In this document: one piece after another, positions 1 through 10,011 of the stretch | Position numbering within the stretch: position 1 is the first letter of the stretch | Layout: each line of letters starts with the position of its first letter | From: Candidatus Sodalis endolongispinus | GTDB lineage: Bacteria > Pseudomonadota > Gammaproteobacteria > Enterobacterales > Enterobacteriaceae | Assembly: GCF_018777395.1 (NCBI RefSeq) | Contig: NZ_JAFJYC010000001.1 | Coordinates: forward strand, 1,674,001 to 1,738,000 | DNA length: 64,000 bases | Direction: 5' to 3' | Translations under genes and position numbers: made by a program | The notes under the pieces: generated by a model | Database searches by the model: none | Seen by the model: only the letters and a program-made list of their open reading frames with translations | What the model was told of the DNA's origin: nothing

Positions 1-541
1 CAAGAGCAGCTGGGCTATGCCGTCTTTATGCTGCCTATCTTTAGTCGGCGATCGGGCCGGGGTCGGATTTGTACTGCAAAGCGGCCGCTATCAGCCGGCG
101 TATCTTTACCAGCGCTATCAGGAGTTCTTCGCGCAGACCGGCAAGCGGTTGGACGCTCTGGAACCGGCGGATTTCGAGCAGTACAAGCAGGGCGTGATAG
201 TCCAGCTGCAGCAAAAACCCCAGACGCTGGTCGAAGAAGTGGATCTCTATACCGGCGATTTGGATCGCGATAATATGCGTTTTGATACGTGCGAACGTCT
301 TATTGCCCGTTTGCGGGCGCTGACGCAATCGCAGTTAAGCGAATATTACCAGCAGGCGGTCATCAAGCAGCAGGGGCTGGCCTTGCTGTCGGAAATTTCC
401 GGCGTCGGCGCGGGCAAGGATCCGGCTGATTATGCTCACCCCGCCGGCTGGACCATGTTCCCCGATGCCTCCGCGCTGCAGCAGGCGCTGCCGGTGCAAC
501 CTAAGGAAACCGAACGCGTTGAAGACCGCCCAGAGCCTTAA
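1..541 (+). pseudogene. ptrA: Protease III (pitrilysin), 3' end, frameshifted
   Basis: This is the C-terminal part of the periplasmic M16 zinc protease PtrA; the 5' part lies outside the window. Frame 1 at the left edge reads QEQLGYAVFMLP, which matches the family, but the homology then moves to frame 2 (VGDRAGVGFVLQS and onward, to the stop at 541). The switch lies around positions 40-50 and is explained by one missing base. The gene sits directly upstream of recB, as in E. coli, with its end overlapping the recB start. The 17..541 open frame should not be read as a free-standing gene. A sequencing error could also give this picture, but many neighbours carry similar lesions. Confidence 0.8.
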
Positions 542-3500
542 CCCCCTGACATTGCCGCTCCAGGGCACCCGCCTCGTTGAGGCGTCGGCGGGTACCGGGA
601 AGACCTACACCCTGGCGGCGCTCTATCTGCGTTTGCTGCTCGGGCTGGGCGGTGAGGCGGCGTATCCGCGGCCCTTAAGCGTAGAAGAAATACTGGTGGT
701 TACCTTTACCGAGGCCGCCACCGAGGAGCTGCGCGGCCGTATTCGTGAAAATATCCACCGGCTGCGGCTGGCCTGCGTGCGCGGTGAGAGCGAGGATCCG
801 CTGCTGGCGGCGTTGTTGGCGCAGCTCGACGATCATAGGCTTGCCGCTCTGCACCTGCTGGCGGCGGAGCGGCAGATGGACGAGGCGGCGATATTCACCA
901 TTCATGGTTTTTGCCAGCGTATGCTGAACCACAGCGCCGTCGAATCGGGCATGCTGTTTCAGCAAACTCTGCTGGAGGATGAAACATTGCTGCGCCAGCA
1001 GGTGAGCGCTGACTTCTGGCGCCGCCACTGCTATCCGTTGCCGCTGGAGGTTGCGCGCATGGTACAGCAGCACTGGGAAGGGCCGGAAAACCTGTTGGCG
1101 GAACTGCTGCCCTATCTGCAGGGGGAGCCACCGGAGGTGCGCGATCCGCCGGCGTTAAGCGAGTCTATCCTGGCACGGCATGCGCGCATTATTGCGGGTA
1201 TTGACGACCTGAAGCGGCAGTGGCGCGCGGCGGCGGCGGAAATTCCGACGATCCTTGACGCTCACAAACTCGACCGGCGGGTTTATAGCAGTAAAAACAT
1301 ACCGTCCTGGCTGGCGAAAGTCAATCACTGGGCGGAGCAGCCCACCGTCGATTATCAGGTCCCTGATGAGCTGGACCGGTTTTCAAGCGCGGTATTAGCA
1401 GAAAAAACCACCGCCGGTGATCCGCCTCATCATGCGCTCTTTGCTGCGGTGCAGGCTTTTCATCAGCACCGGCCGTCGCTGCGCGAGCTGATCTTTGTGA
1501 TGGCGTTGGCGGAGATGCGCCAGGCGTTGGAGCAGGAAAAACGGCGGTGGGCGGAGCTGGGGTTCGACGATTTGCTAAGTCGTTTGGATCGGGCGCTGGC
1601 CGGCCATGGTGGTGAAGCGTTGGCCGACGCGTTGCGCTCGCGCTATCCGGTAGCGATGATTGATGAGTTTCAGGATACCGACCCGCAACAATACCGTATT
1701 TTTCGTCGCGTATACGGCGCTAAACCCGATTGTGCCTTACTGCTGATAGGCGACCCGAAACAAGCGATCTACGCGTTTCGCGGTGCGGATATTTTTACTT
1801 ATATGCGCGCACGAAGCGAAGTGGATGCTCACTATACCCTTGATACCAACTGGCGCTCCGCACCGGGGATGATCAATGCGGTGAATCAGCTGTTTCAAAG
1901 CCTGCCGGCGCCGTTTATTTTCAGCGCCATCCCCTTTTTGCCGGTGGCGGCCGCCGAAAGCAACGCCGGTTTGCGGCTGGTGGTGCAACAGCAGCCGCAG
2001 CCGGCGCTGCGCGTCTGGTTACAGCCGGGTACCGGCGTGGGTGTAAGCGAATACCAGCAGTGCATGGCACGGCAATGCGCCGCCACCATCCGCGACTGGC
2101 TTTACGCCGCGCGTGAGGGAGAAGCCTGGTTGGAGGGACGTCGGGGCCGCCAGCCGCTGCAAGCGTCGGATATTACGGTGTTGGTACGCAACCGCCACGA
2201 GGCGGCGTTGATGCGCGACGCGCTGGCGGCGCTGATGATCCCGGCGGTCTATCTCTCGAACCGGGATAGCGTCTTTGACACGCCAGAGGCGCGCGAACTG
2301 CAATGGATCCTGCAAGCGATGTTGACGCCGGAAAAAGATACCGCGCTGCGCAGCGCGCTGGCCACCGGTCTGCTGGGCTTTGACGCCGTCGCCATCGACG
2401 CGCTGAATAACGATGAACGGCTCTGGGAACAGCGGGTTGAGGAATTTGCCGATTATCGCCAACGCTGGCAAAAAAGCGGCGTGTTACCCATGCTGCGTCA
2501 GATGATGAAAAACCATCACACTGCCGAAAATCTCTTGGCAAGTCAGGGTGGCGAACGCCGGTTGACCGACGTGCTGCATCTGGGAGAACTGCTGCAAGAA
2601 GCCTCAACACAGCTGGAGAACGAATACGCGCTGGTCCGCTGGCTGGCGTTGCAAATAGCGTCTCCTAACCCGCAGGCGGCGAATCAGCAATTGCGGCTGG
2701 AAAGCGATCGTCATCTGGTGCAAATCATCACCGTACATAAATCGAAAGGGCTGGAGTTCCCGCTGGTGTTCCTGCCGTTCGCGGCCGATTTTCGCGTGCA
2801 AAAGCGGCCACTGTTCCACGATCGCGAGGCGTTCGGGGCCTGGCTGGATCTCCGCGCGGCGCGGGAGAGTCTGCAACTGGCGGAAGAGGAGCGGCTGGCG
2901 GAAGATCTGCGGCTGTTGTATGTGGCCCTAACGCGCGCCATCTATCATTGCAGTCTCGGCATTGCGCCACTGTTTCGCGGTAGCCGTAAAAAAACCGGCG
3001 CCAGCGATCTGCACCTAAGCGCGCTGGGTTACCTGATCCAGCAGGGCCAGGACGGCGATACCGATGATTTGCGCGAACGGTTGGCGGCGTTGGCAAGCCG
3101 CGTCGATGGCGATATTGTCCTGTGCGAGGCCTTGGCCGCGCCGGCGCAACCGCTTACACCTGCGGCGGCGCCGGCGCCGGCATTAAGCGCCCGCCGCTGG
3201 TCTGAACCGCCGCGGGACCCCTGGCGGGTCACCAGCTATTCAGGATTGCAACGGCACGGCAGCTCGGTGGTGATGGATCTACAGCCGCGGTTGGATGTTG
3301 ACGCCTCGGGGGAGGGCAGGCAGCAGGAATCGTTGCAGCTAACGCCGCATACCTTTCCGCGCGGCGCGGCGCCGGGGACGTTTTTGCATGGCCTGTTTGA
3401 AACCCTGGATTTTAATCGGCCGCTGGACCCGCAGTGGCTCAGCGAACAGCTGGCACAACAGGGTATCGACACCGACTGGTTGCCGGTAATCACGGACTGG

Positions 3501-4076
3501 ATGAAAAAAATTATCGCTATACCGCTGGACGGCGGCTCGCTTTCTCTCGCGCGACTGACGCCCGACAGCCGGCAGGCTGAACTGCAATTTTATCTGCCCA
3601 TCGACGCGTTGGTGCAGGCGCGCGACCTGGATCAGATCTGCAAGCGCTACGATCCGCTGTCGGCACGCTGCCCACCGCTGGATTTCCCCCAGGTCAAGGG
3701 AATGCTGAAGGGGTTTATTGACTTGGTTTTCCGCTGGGAGGGCCGCTATTACCTGCTGGACTATAAATCCAACTGGCTGGGGGAAGAGAGCGCCGCCTAC
3801 ACCCGGCCGGCGATGGAGCAGGCTATGATGGCCCACCGCTATGATCTGCAATATCAGCTGTATACCCTGGCGCTGCACCGCTATCTGCGTCACCGTCTGG
3901 CGGACTATCAGTATTCGCGCGATTTCGGCGGCGTGTATTATCTGTTTCTGCGCGGCGTGGATGCGGCGCAGCCGGGGAACGGCATTTTCCACTGCCGCCC
4001 GGATAGCGCCTTAATCGACGGTCTCGACGCATTGTTCTCCGTCGCAACGCGGCCGGCAATGGCGGAAAGAGGCTAA
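519..4076 (+). CDS. recB: Exodeoxyribonuclease V subunit beta (RecB helicase-nuclease)
   Basis: RecB is the 3'-5' helicase and nuclease subunit of RecBCD, which processes double-strand breaks for recombination. The Walker A motif ASAGTGKT has its lysine at about residue 28. The UvrD-type motifs MIDEFQDTDPQQ, GDPKQAIYAFRG and LLYVALTRA follow. The C-terminal nuclease site has Asp 1068 and D1081-Y-K1083, one residue off the E. coli numbering. The open frame extends upstream to 432, but homology begins at QSLNPLTLPLQG. I therefore prefer the TTG at 519, preceded by TAAGGA and overlapping the end of ptrA; this gives 1185 residues against 1180 in E. coli. No lesion seen. recD follows after 13 bp and is probably co-transcribed. 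Confidence 0.93.
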   Translation: MKTAQSLNPLTLPLQGTRLVEASAGTGKTYTLAALYLRLLLGLGGEAAYPRPLSVEEILVVTFTEAATEELRGRIRENIHRLRLACVRGESEDPLLAALLAQLDDHRLAALHLLAAERQMDEAAIFTIHGFCQRMLNHSAVESGMLFQQTLLEDETLLRQQVSADFWRRHCYPLPLEVARMVQQHWEGPENLLAELLPYLQGEPPEVRDPPALSESILARHARIIAGIDDLKRQWRAAAAEIPTILDAHKLDRRVYSSKNIPSWLAKVNHWAEQPTVDYQVPDELDRFSSAVLAEKTTAGDPPHHALFAAVQAFHQHRPSLRELIFVMALAEMRQALEQEKRRWAELGFDDLLSRLDRALAGHGGEALADALRSRYPVAMIDEFQDTDPQQYRIFRRVYGAKPDCALLLIGDPKQAIYAFRGADIFTYMRARSEVDAHYTLDTNWRSAPGMINAVNQLFQSLPAPFIFSAIPFLPVAAAESNAGLRLVVQQQPQPALRVWLQPGTGVGVSEYQQCMARQCAATIRDWLYAAREGEAWLEGRRGRQPLQASDITVLVRNRHEAALMRDALAALMIPAVYLSNRDSVFDTPEARELQWILQAMLTPEKDTALRSALATGLLGFDAVAIDALNNDERLWEQRVEEFADYRQRWQKSGVLPMLRQMMKNHHTAENLLASQGGERRLTDVLHLGELLQEASTQLENEYALVRWLALQIASPNPQAANQQLRLESDRHLVQIITVHKSKGLEFPLVFLPFAADFRVQKRPLFHDREAFGAWLDLRAARESLQLAEEERLAEDLRLLYVALTRAIYHCSLGIAPLFRGSRKKTGASDLHLSALGYLIQQGQDGDTDDLRERLAALASRVDGDIVLCEALAAPAQPLTPAAAPAPALSARRWSEPPRDPWRVTSYSGLQRHGSSVVMDLQPRLDVDASGEGRQQESLQLTPHTFPRGAAPGTFLHGLFETLDFNRPLDPQWLSEQLAQQGIDTDWLPVITDWMKKIIAIPLDGGSLSLARLTPDSRQAELQFYLPIDALVQARDLDQICKRYDPLSARCPPLDFPQVKGMLKGFIDLVFRWEGRYYLLDYKSNWLGEESAAYTRPAMEQAMMAHRYDLQYQLYTLALHRYLRHRLADYQYSRDFGGVYYLFLRGVDAAQPGNGIFHCRPDSALIDGLDALFSVATRPAMAERG

Positions 4077-4089
4077 CGCAGGAGGCTTA

Positions 4090-5970
4090 ATGATGGAAGC
4101 TATTCTTGCCGAGGCGCAACGGTTGCGCCTGTGGCGACCGCTGGACGTTCAATTCGCCCTGATGCTGGCGACGCCCGCTGAGCCCGCACTGATGCTGGCC
4201 AGCGCCTGGCTGAGCGCCGATGCCGGCGCCGGCCATACTTGCCTGCCGCTGGCGCTATTGACCCCGGAGCGGCTGTTTGACGGCCGCATGCCGCCGCTGG
4301 CGCAGCAGGCATGGCTACAGGCTGGCAGACCTTCTCAGAAGGATTGGCAGCAGCGTCTGCTAGCATCGCCGGCGGTCAGCGACGGTTCCCGCCCGACGCC
4401 GCTGGTATTGGACAATCAGCGTCTGTATTTACAGCGCATGTGGCGCGATGAATGCGCGGTGGCGCAGTTCTTCAACCGGGCGCGGCCGCCGGTGAACGGT
4501 GACGAAGCCAGCATCGCCGCGGTGCTGGCGCGTTACTTTCCCGGCGACGCTGCGGTAATCGACTGGCAAAAAATTGCCGCGGCGGTTGCGATAACGCATC
4601 CGGTGGCGCTGATATCCGGCGGTCCGGGCACCGGTAAAACCTCTACGGTTGCCAAGCTGCTGGCGGCACTGCTGCAGCTTAGCGACGGCCGGCGTTTGCG
4701 CATGCTGATGGCGGCCCCCACCGGCAAGGCGGCGGCACGGCTAAGTGAGTCCCTGGGTCTGGCGCTGCAGCGTCTGAGATTGGACGAAGAGCAAAAACAG
4801 CGCTTGCCGCGCGAGGCGATAACGCTGCATCGTTTGCTCTGGGCACAGCCCAACAGCCAGCGGATGCGCTATCACCGCGGCAACCCGCTGCATGTGGATA
4901 TCCTGATAATCGACGAAGCGTCAATGGTCGATTTGCCGATGATGGCCAATGTCATTGCGGCGCTGCCGCCGCAGGCGCGGGTGATTTTCCTGGGGGATCG
5001 TTGCCAGCTGTCGTCGGTGGAGGCGGGGGCGGTGTTGGGGGACATCTGCCAGTTCGACGAGGCCGGTTATAGCCCCGCGCGGCGCGCGCAGCTGTCGCGG
5101 TTGACGGGCTTTACGCTGCCGGCGGGGGGCGACGGTAACGGTTACGGCGTTGCCGACAGTCTTTGTCTGCTGCGTAAAAGCTACCGTTTTGATGAGGGTT
5201 CCGGTATTGGCCGGTTGGCCAACGCTATCAACGCTGGCGACGGTAAGGGGGCGCTGGCGCTGTTGCAGGCCGGTACGGCAGCGGATGTAGACTATACGCC
5301 GTTGCGTGAAGCGGCAGACTATCAGCGACTGTTGGACGACTGCGTTAACGGTTACCTGGACTACCTGCAGCGGGTGCGCGACCAAGATGCGCCGCCCGCT
5401 ATTTTGGACGCTTTTAACCGCTTCCGCCTGCTTTGTGCGCTGCGTGAAGGGCCGTTTGGGGTCGCCGGCCTTAACGATCGCATTGAACAGGCCTTGAGCC
5501 GGGCGGGGCTCCTCACCCTTGCCAACGTCGGCCGCGGCTACGCTGGACGGCCGGTGATGATAGTGCGCAATGCGCCATCGCTAGGGCTGTACAACGGCGA
5601 TATCGGTATTCTGCTCCAGGAAGGGGAACAAACCCTACGCGTGCATTTTTCCCTGCCGGATGGCGGAGTTAAGGCGGTGCCGCTAAGCCGGCTGCCGGAG
5701 CATGAAACGGCCTTTGCCATGACGGTGCATAAATCTCAGGGGTCGGAGTTCCAGCATACGGCGCTGGTGTTGCCCAACCAGATTGTGCCGGTGCTGACGC
5801 GGGAATTGCTGTATACCGCCGTGACGCGGGCGCGGGCGCGGCTCTCTCTCTACGCCACCAACGAGGTGGTGCAGTACGCCATTGCCACCCGAACCCAGCG
5901 GCGCAGCGGCCTTATCGATCGCCTGGCCGCCGGTGCGGCCGCACCGGCGTACACCCACGACGTCCGATGA
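4090..5970 (+). CDS. recD: Exodeoxyribonuclease V subunit alpha (RecD helicase)
   Basis: RecD is the fast 5'-3' superfamily 1B helicase of RecBCD. The protein has 626 residues (608 in E. coli). The Walker A motif GPGTGKT has its lysine at about residue 183, followed by LIIDEASMVDLPMM (Walker B) and the C-terminal motif MTVHKSQGSEF with YTAVTRAR. The start at 4090 has a strong AGGAGG nearby and an ATGATG pair. It lies 13 bp after recB. The gene is intact. In E. coli the next gene is argA on the opposite strand; here a prophage remnant separates them. Confidence 0.95.
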   Translation: MMEAILAEAQRLRLWRPLDVQFALMLATPAEPALMLASAWLSADAGAGHTCLPLALLTPERLFDGRMPPLAQQAWLQAGRPSQKDWQQRLLASPAVSDGSRPTPLVLDNQRLYLQRMWRDECAVAQFFNRARPPVNGDEASIAAVLARYFPGDAAVIDWQKIAAAVAITHPVALISGGPGTGKTSTVAKLLAALLQLSDGRRLRMLMAAPTGKAAARLSESLGLALQRLRLDEEQKQRLPREAITLHRLLWAQPNSQRMRYHRGNPLHVDILIIDEASMVDLPMMANVIAALPPQARVIFLGDRCQLSSVEAGAVLGDICQFDEAGYSPARRAQLSRLTGFTLPAGGDGNGYGVADSLCLLRKSYRFDEGSGIGRLANAINAGDGKGALALLQAGTAADVDYTPLREAADYQRLLDDCVNGYLDYLQRVRDQDAPPAILDAFNRFRLLCALREGPFGVAGLNDRIEQALSRAGLLTLANVGRGYAGRPVMIVRNAPSLGLYNGDIGILLQEGEQTLRVHFSLPDGGVKAVPLSRLPEHETAFAMTVHKSQGSEFQHTALVLPNQIVPVLTRELLYTAVTRARARLSLYATNEVVQYAIATRTQRRSGLIDRLAAGAAAPAYTHDVR

Positions 5971-6164
5971 CGCTTGCGGGCATGATGACCGCGCGGCCCG
6001 CAGCGTGCGATGGCGTCATCGCTCAGCGGCCATCGTGTGACACGAGATCAGCCAGCAGAATTTTTGATCGGCCTGATAGTTTACAGCGGCGGTGAAATAT
6101 AAGCATTTTAATTTAGAGCGTTACAGGTAAGCGATGTAAATTACTCGAAATTCGATCGAAATAT
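5971..6164. other. Left edge of prophage remnant, no gene
   Basis: This stretch lies between the recD stop and the end of the integrase remnant. In lambda-type phages the attachment site lies just beyond the int 3' end, so the host-phage junction should be here. The base composition changes from GC-rich to AT-rich at about 6065-6100. I could not find a convincing direct repeat with the right-hand junction near 11640-11690. Confidence 0.3.
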
Positions 6165-7190
6165 TTATACTTCCGTCCACTTTGAGCCTCTTACATCCCG
6201 GTACTTGTCGGTCATGGTTGCTGATTTATGACCCAGGAGTTTTTGTGCATAGTCTTTTCCCTTCTCCTCAGTATGTAAGCGGACGGACTTCTAATTTCAT
6301 GAAACGAAGGGGGCTTGCCCTCCCCACTCCAAACCAGATTCTCGACGCGCTTTCATGAATGCTTCAGACAGTGTTTTCTTGGCGATCACACGTTGTTTTC
6401 CATCGGCCACAATGTGATGTTCGCCATCATTTAATTTCTTCAATCGTTGAAGTCGATCCGAAAAAGAAAGGTTCAAGCATTCAAGGCGGGTCGTTTCCGC
6501 GATAGCCAGCATCATGCCGGTTTTTTCCTGTCTGACGTAAAGACGTCCATTCCTGTAATCACTCCAGCACATGCTCTGTACATCGCTCAGGCGTTGTCCT
6601 GTGAGTAAAGCCAGGTCAAGGCAGGGGCCAACCCATGCGGATAATTTATCCGCCACTTTGCGGATAGTCTTCCAGTCGTCCAAAGTAATGCGCTCACGTT
6701 GAATTTCTACCCGCTGGTTGCGAGTAGCTTCGGCTGGATTGCTTTTGGTCACCCCTTCAGCAATGGCTTCCCGAAACAAGTCAATTAATAATGCCCTGAT
6801 GCGGTTTGCCATTGTCATTTTTCCTGTCTTTATCCACTGGCTTAGGAAGGCGGCAATATCTTTAGTCTCTACTTTCTGAAGAGCAAATTCGCCCAAGTGG
6901 GCGTTAACTGCTTTCAGGTATTTATCGTACTCGCTCATTGTTTTTGGCTTAAGCTTTCTGGTCTCTAATATTTCCAGATAACGTGGAACCCATTCGCTAA
7001 CTGTGGTCGCCTGTGTGCCGTTAATACGGTCAACGAGTGGTGAGAACTTTGATAAGCCGTAAATCGCCATATTAGCGGCTATGGCTTGTGTAATGGCCTC
7101 CCGCCGATTGCGTCCCAGGCCATACTCTTTTCCTGTTAGTGGGTCGCGATAGCAAAAATAGCCACCATTGCGTGGTTGCAGGTTTGGCGG
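6165..7190 (-). pseudogene. int: Lambda-type tyrosine integrase, truncated and frameshifted
   Basis: This is a phage site-specific recombinase with lambda Int architecture. The N-terminal arm-binding domain (PPNLQPRNGGYFCYRDP and GREAIT-like region) reads from about 7190, upstream of the first ATG of the main frame (7070). The core and catalytic domains follow, with catalytic Arg in LLTGQRLSDV. The main frame stops at 6297 in a C-run (GGQAPFVS). The HEIRS box continues in another frame, and LLGHKSATMTDKYRD, with the last His and the catalytic Tyr, continues in yet another frame to a stop at 6165. There are thus two frameshifts, and about 12 N-terminal codons are lost where the sequence runs into the tail fibre gene. 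It cannot make an active recombinase. Confidence 0.88.
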
Positions 7191-8461
7191 GATGCTTACA
7201 ACGACACCCGCTGGGCGGATAACAAACAGGGCATTGGCCCTGGGCAGATGTTATTGTTGCCAGGCACGGTCACAGTGTCATTGTATGAAATTGCCAGCGT
7301 GGTGAGCAACGCGGAGCTGCTCTTGGTGTCCGGGCTACCCAAAGCCGTCAAGGAGGCATCCTACGCCATCGTGACCTACAACGGCGGCTCGTACGTTGAC
7401 TTCGGACGTGAGCTGTCTGCCCGGCTTCTCTACTACCAGCGCCAGATGGACGGCTGGCAGCACATCATGACCGGCGAGGGTGAGGTGAAGCTGGAGGCGC
7501 CGGACGGCACGCAGGTCACCTTAAGCTCGTTCAAAAAGCTGACGGCGGATGTTGCAGTAAACAGGATTATGGTGAGCGAGGTGGCCAAAGCGGCCAAATC
7601 TGCTCTGGATAAAAAAGCAGATAAAGCAGAGTTGGAGGGCAAACTTGATAAGACCGGTGGCACCGTCACTGGGGCGCTGCATGTTACTCACTCCGTTAAT
7701 GTGGGAGGCGTTAACTCAGGACTGATTGCTAATGGCGAAGGGAACGTGGCGCTCTATGCTCAGGGTGTCAAGACCGGTGAATGGAATGCGAACCGACTGC
7801 ATTGGGTACAAAACCTTGAAGTCGGCGGTAATCTCAAGGCGAGCGGTGGAGCAACGTTTGGAAACGCTGTCTCGCTAGTGACTGGCGGTAATCTCACGGA
7901 TATATTGCATTTTTATGGCCGAGGGCAAAACGGCAACGAGACACGTCCAGGTGAAAGCCGGTATTACCCTTATCCGGGCAATCCATGAGCACGGAATTTT
8001 ACGGTGTTGATGTGCAGAACAGCCACTATGAACATCGCCTGATTATTAATCGGGGCGGTGGTTACCAGAAGTGGTTCATTTTTAAAGACGACGGTGTCGC
8101 CCATGCCACCGGCGGGCATTGGCAAAACTTTTCCGACCGGAAGATAAAAAGTGACATCGAGAGAATAGAAAATGGGCTTGAAAAAGTTGAGACGCTCAAT
8201 GGTTACACGTATATCCTCGCTGGCAATCGCCAGGCTGGGGTGATGGCCGAAGAGTTGATAGAAGTGCTGCCGGAAGCCGTGGGCAACATTAGTCACTATC
8301 CGGCGGGTGATGATACTTTCCTCAAGGATAGCAAGTCAGTGGCCTACGGCAGCCTATCCGCGTTGCTGATTGAAGCGATAAAAGACCTGTCCGCGAAAGT
8401 GAAAGCGCAGCAGGCAGATATAGATGTGCTTAGAGGGATGATGAATCTGAACGAAAATTAA
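7191..8461 (+). pseudogene. Phage tail fibre with S74 intramolecular chaperone domain, broken
   Basis: This is the remnant of a phage receptor-binding tail fibre. The upstream part (to 7988) has a fibre-like shaft with the repeat-like segment KKADKAELEGKLDKTGGTV. The frame then shifts near 7975-7990, and a second frame runs to 8461. That second frame contains NFSDRKIKSDIERIENG, AGVMAEELIEVLPEAV and SALLIEAIKDL, the hallmark of the self-cleaving S74 (endosialidase-type) chaperone. The 5' end is missing: it abuts the int remnant at about 7190, so a deletion has joined the two genes tail to tail. It is probably inactive. Confidence 0.8.
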
Positions 8462-8563
8462 TAATTAAACGCGCACGCTTTCATACAATAATGTATTAGC
8501 TTGATTGACCGTTGTTTTACTTGTGATTAATAATATAGCGTCTATAAGGAAGGTATAGGGGAA

Positions 8564-8656
8564 ATGTTTTGATTACAAGCCATTCATCACTGCCGCTGGT
8601 GCCTACGGCAGTAAGTAATACTCCCGTTAATGCAGAGCTCAAACGTACAAATAGTA
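8564..8656 (+). pseudogene. Candidate N-terminus of an IpaH/SlrP-like effector, cut off by the IS
   Basis: Just left of the IS2-like element an AT-rich leader with AAGGAAGG and AGGGGAA precedes ATG TTT TGA. One base out of phase, from a TTG at 8569, the sequence reads ITSHSSLPLVPTAVSNTP followed by VNAELKRTNSS, and enters the IS at 8657. A short Ser/Thr/Asn-rich start is typical of type III secretion signals. Salmonella SlrP and Shigella IpaH proteins start MF-x-I-x, which would need one extra T here (MFLITS). I infer that this is the 5' part of the gene that resumes at about 10000. The alternative is unrelated intergenic DNA. Confidence 0.42.
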
Positions 8657-8694
8657 GTGATCTTGCCCCGCCATCTCTGTACAGCTTTTGTATC

Positions 8695-9576
8695 TTAAGT
8701 TAACGAAGCCCGATGCCGCCGGTATTCTCTCGGAGAGTGATATCCCAGCGCGCTGTACGGATGGTTTTCATTGTAATGCGTGAACGCTGCTGCAAGGTTT
8801 CGCAGGGCTGTTCTCGCATCCGGTTTTGGCATGAACGAGATATAGTCTTCCTTCATCGTCTTCACGAACCGTTCGGCCATGCCATTGCTCTGCGGGCTGC
8901 TCACCGCTGTTGTGCAGGGCTCCAGATCCAGTTCTCTGGCGAACCTCTGCGTTTCATGCGCGGTATACGCTGAACCGTTGTCCGTCAACCACTGCACCGC
9001 TGTATCGGGTAACCTGTCGCCGAAGCGCTTTTCTACCGACATCAGCATCACATCCTGCACGGTCGAACTGTCGTAGCCTCCAGTGCTCGCAGCCCAGTCT
9101 ATGGCCTCTCTGTCGCAGCAGTCCAGTGCGAAGGTGACCCGCAGTTTTTCACCGTTGTCGCAGCCGAACTCGAAGCCATCTGAACACCAGCGCATATCGC
9201 TTTCTGCCACCGCGATCCTGCCCTTATGCTCACGCCTCGGCCGCTCTGGTTTTCAATGTAATAACAGCAGGTTATGCTCACACATGATCCTGTAAAGTCG
9301 TTTCGCATTTACCGGCGGCAGTCCCTCTGCGCGACGTTGTTTACGCAGGATGCCCCACACCCGCCGATAGCCGTAGCTGGGCATATCGCTGATGATGTCG
9401 AGGATGTCCGACAGTATTTCAGCGTCTGCTTCGTCATTACGCCGGTTACAGCGCCTGTCCTGCCAGTCGGCAGAACGCTTAATCCGCAGTGACAGCGGCG
9501 CACGCGACACGCTCATGGCGCGGCTGACCTGTGCTATTCCCCGGCCTTTGGCAACAAGGGCGCGTGCGCTATCCAT
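8695..9576 (-). pseudogene. IS2-like transposase OrfB (DDE catalytic part), nonsense codon
   Basis: This is the catalytic integrase-core subunit of an IS2-type transposase, made with OrfA by programmed frameshifting in the family. The N-terminal part starts [13 protein letters not shown] and runs to LLLLH, where TGA (9253-9255) interrupts the frame. The same frame continues [19 protein letters not shown] to the end at 8695. The DDE residues are visible in [19 protein letters not shown] and [15 protein letters not shown] single CGA-to-TGA change would explain the stop. Its start overlaps orfA, as usual in this family. Confidence 0.85.
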
Positions 9577-9929
9577 TTTCGTGACTGGCCGTACTCCACG
9601 GCTTCTTTTAGGATCTCAACCTCCATCGTCTTCTTACCCAGAAGGCGCTGGAGCTCCCGGACCTGCTTCAATGCAGCTGCAAGCTCAGAGGCAGGAACAA
9701 CGTCCTCCCCGGCAGCCACGGCGGTGAGGCTGCCTTCCTGATATTGCTTTTTCCACTTAAACAGCAGGCTGGGCTGGATACCGTGCAGTCGTGCGAGATG
9801 GGAGACATTCATGCCGGGCTCCATCCTCTGCTGAATAATGGCCATTTTTTCCTGAGGAGTTTTACGTTTACGGACTTCTTGACCTAACAGGATCCCGGTC
9901 ATATCAAAATTGGCGTTAGTGTTAGACAT
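9534..9929 (-). CDS. IS2-like OrfA (DNA-binding helix-turn-helix protein)
   Basis: This 131-residue protein resembles IS2 InsC along its whole length. The helix-turn-helix part is [22 protein letters not shown], and a leucine-zipper-like region with [22 protein letters not shown] follows. It regulates and forms the N-terminal part of the OrfAB transposase. The start has only a weak Shine-Dalgarno sequence. The frame is intact in this copy, unlike the copy at 63.1 kb. Confidence 0.85.
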   Translation of the reverse strand: MSNTNANFDMTGILLGQEVRKRKTPQEKMAIIQQRMEPGMNVSHLARLHGIQPSLLFKWKKQYQEGSLTAVAAGEDVVPASELAAALKQVRELQRLLGKKTMEVEILKEAVEYGQSRKWIAHAPLLPKAGE

Positions 9930-10011
9930 ATATTCAAGCCTATCTCTTATCTGGAGATACAGCTACTGTCTGGTGTTTCAGGGGGCAAGATCACACTTGC
10001 CTGTTGTTGCT

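Larger units (their letters stand above)
8657..9994 (-). mobile_element. IS2-like insertion sequence (IS3 family), near full length
   Basis: This element is about 1.34 kb (IS2 is 1.33 kb) with imperfect terminal inverted repeats: GTGATCTTGCCCC at 8657-8669 matches the reverse complement of GGGGCAAGATCAC at 9982-9994. The end beyond orfA continues CCCTGAAACACCAGACAG, similar to the left end of IS2. It encodes orfA and a nonsense-mutated orfB on the minus strand. No target-site duplication is visible: TAGTA on the left against ACTTG on the right. A truncated second copy lies at 63041-63516. Confidence 0.88.
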
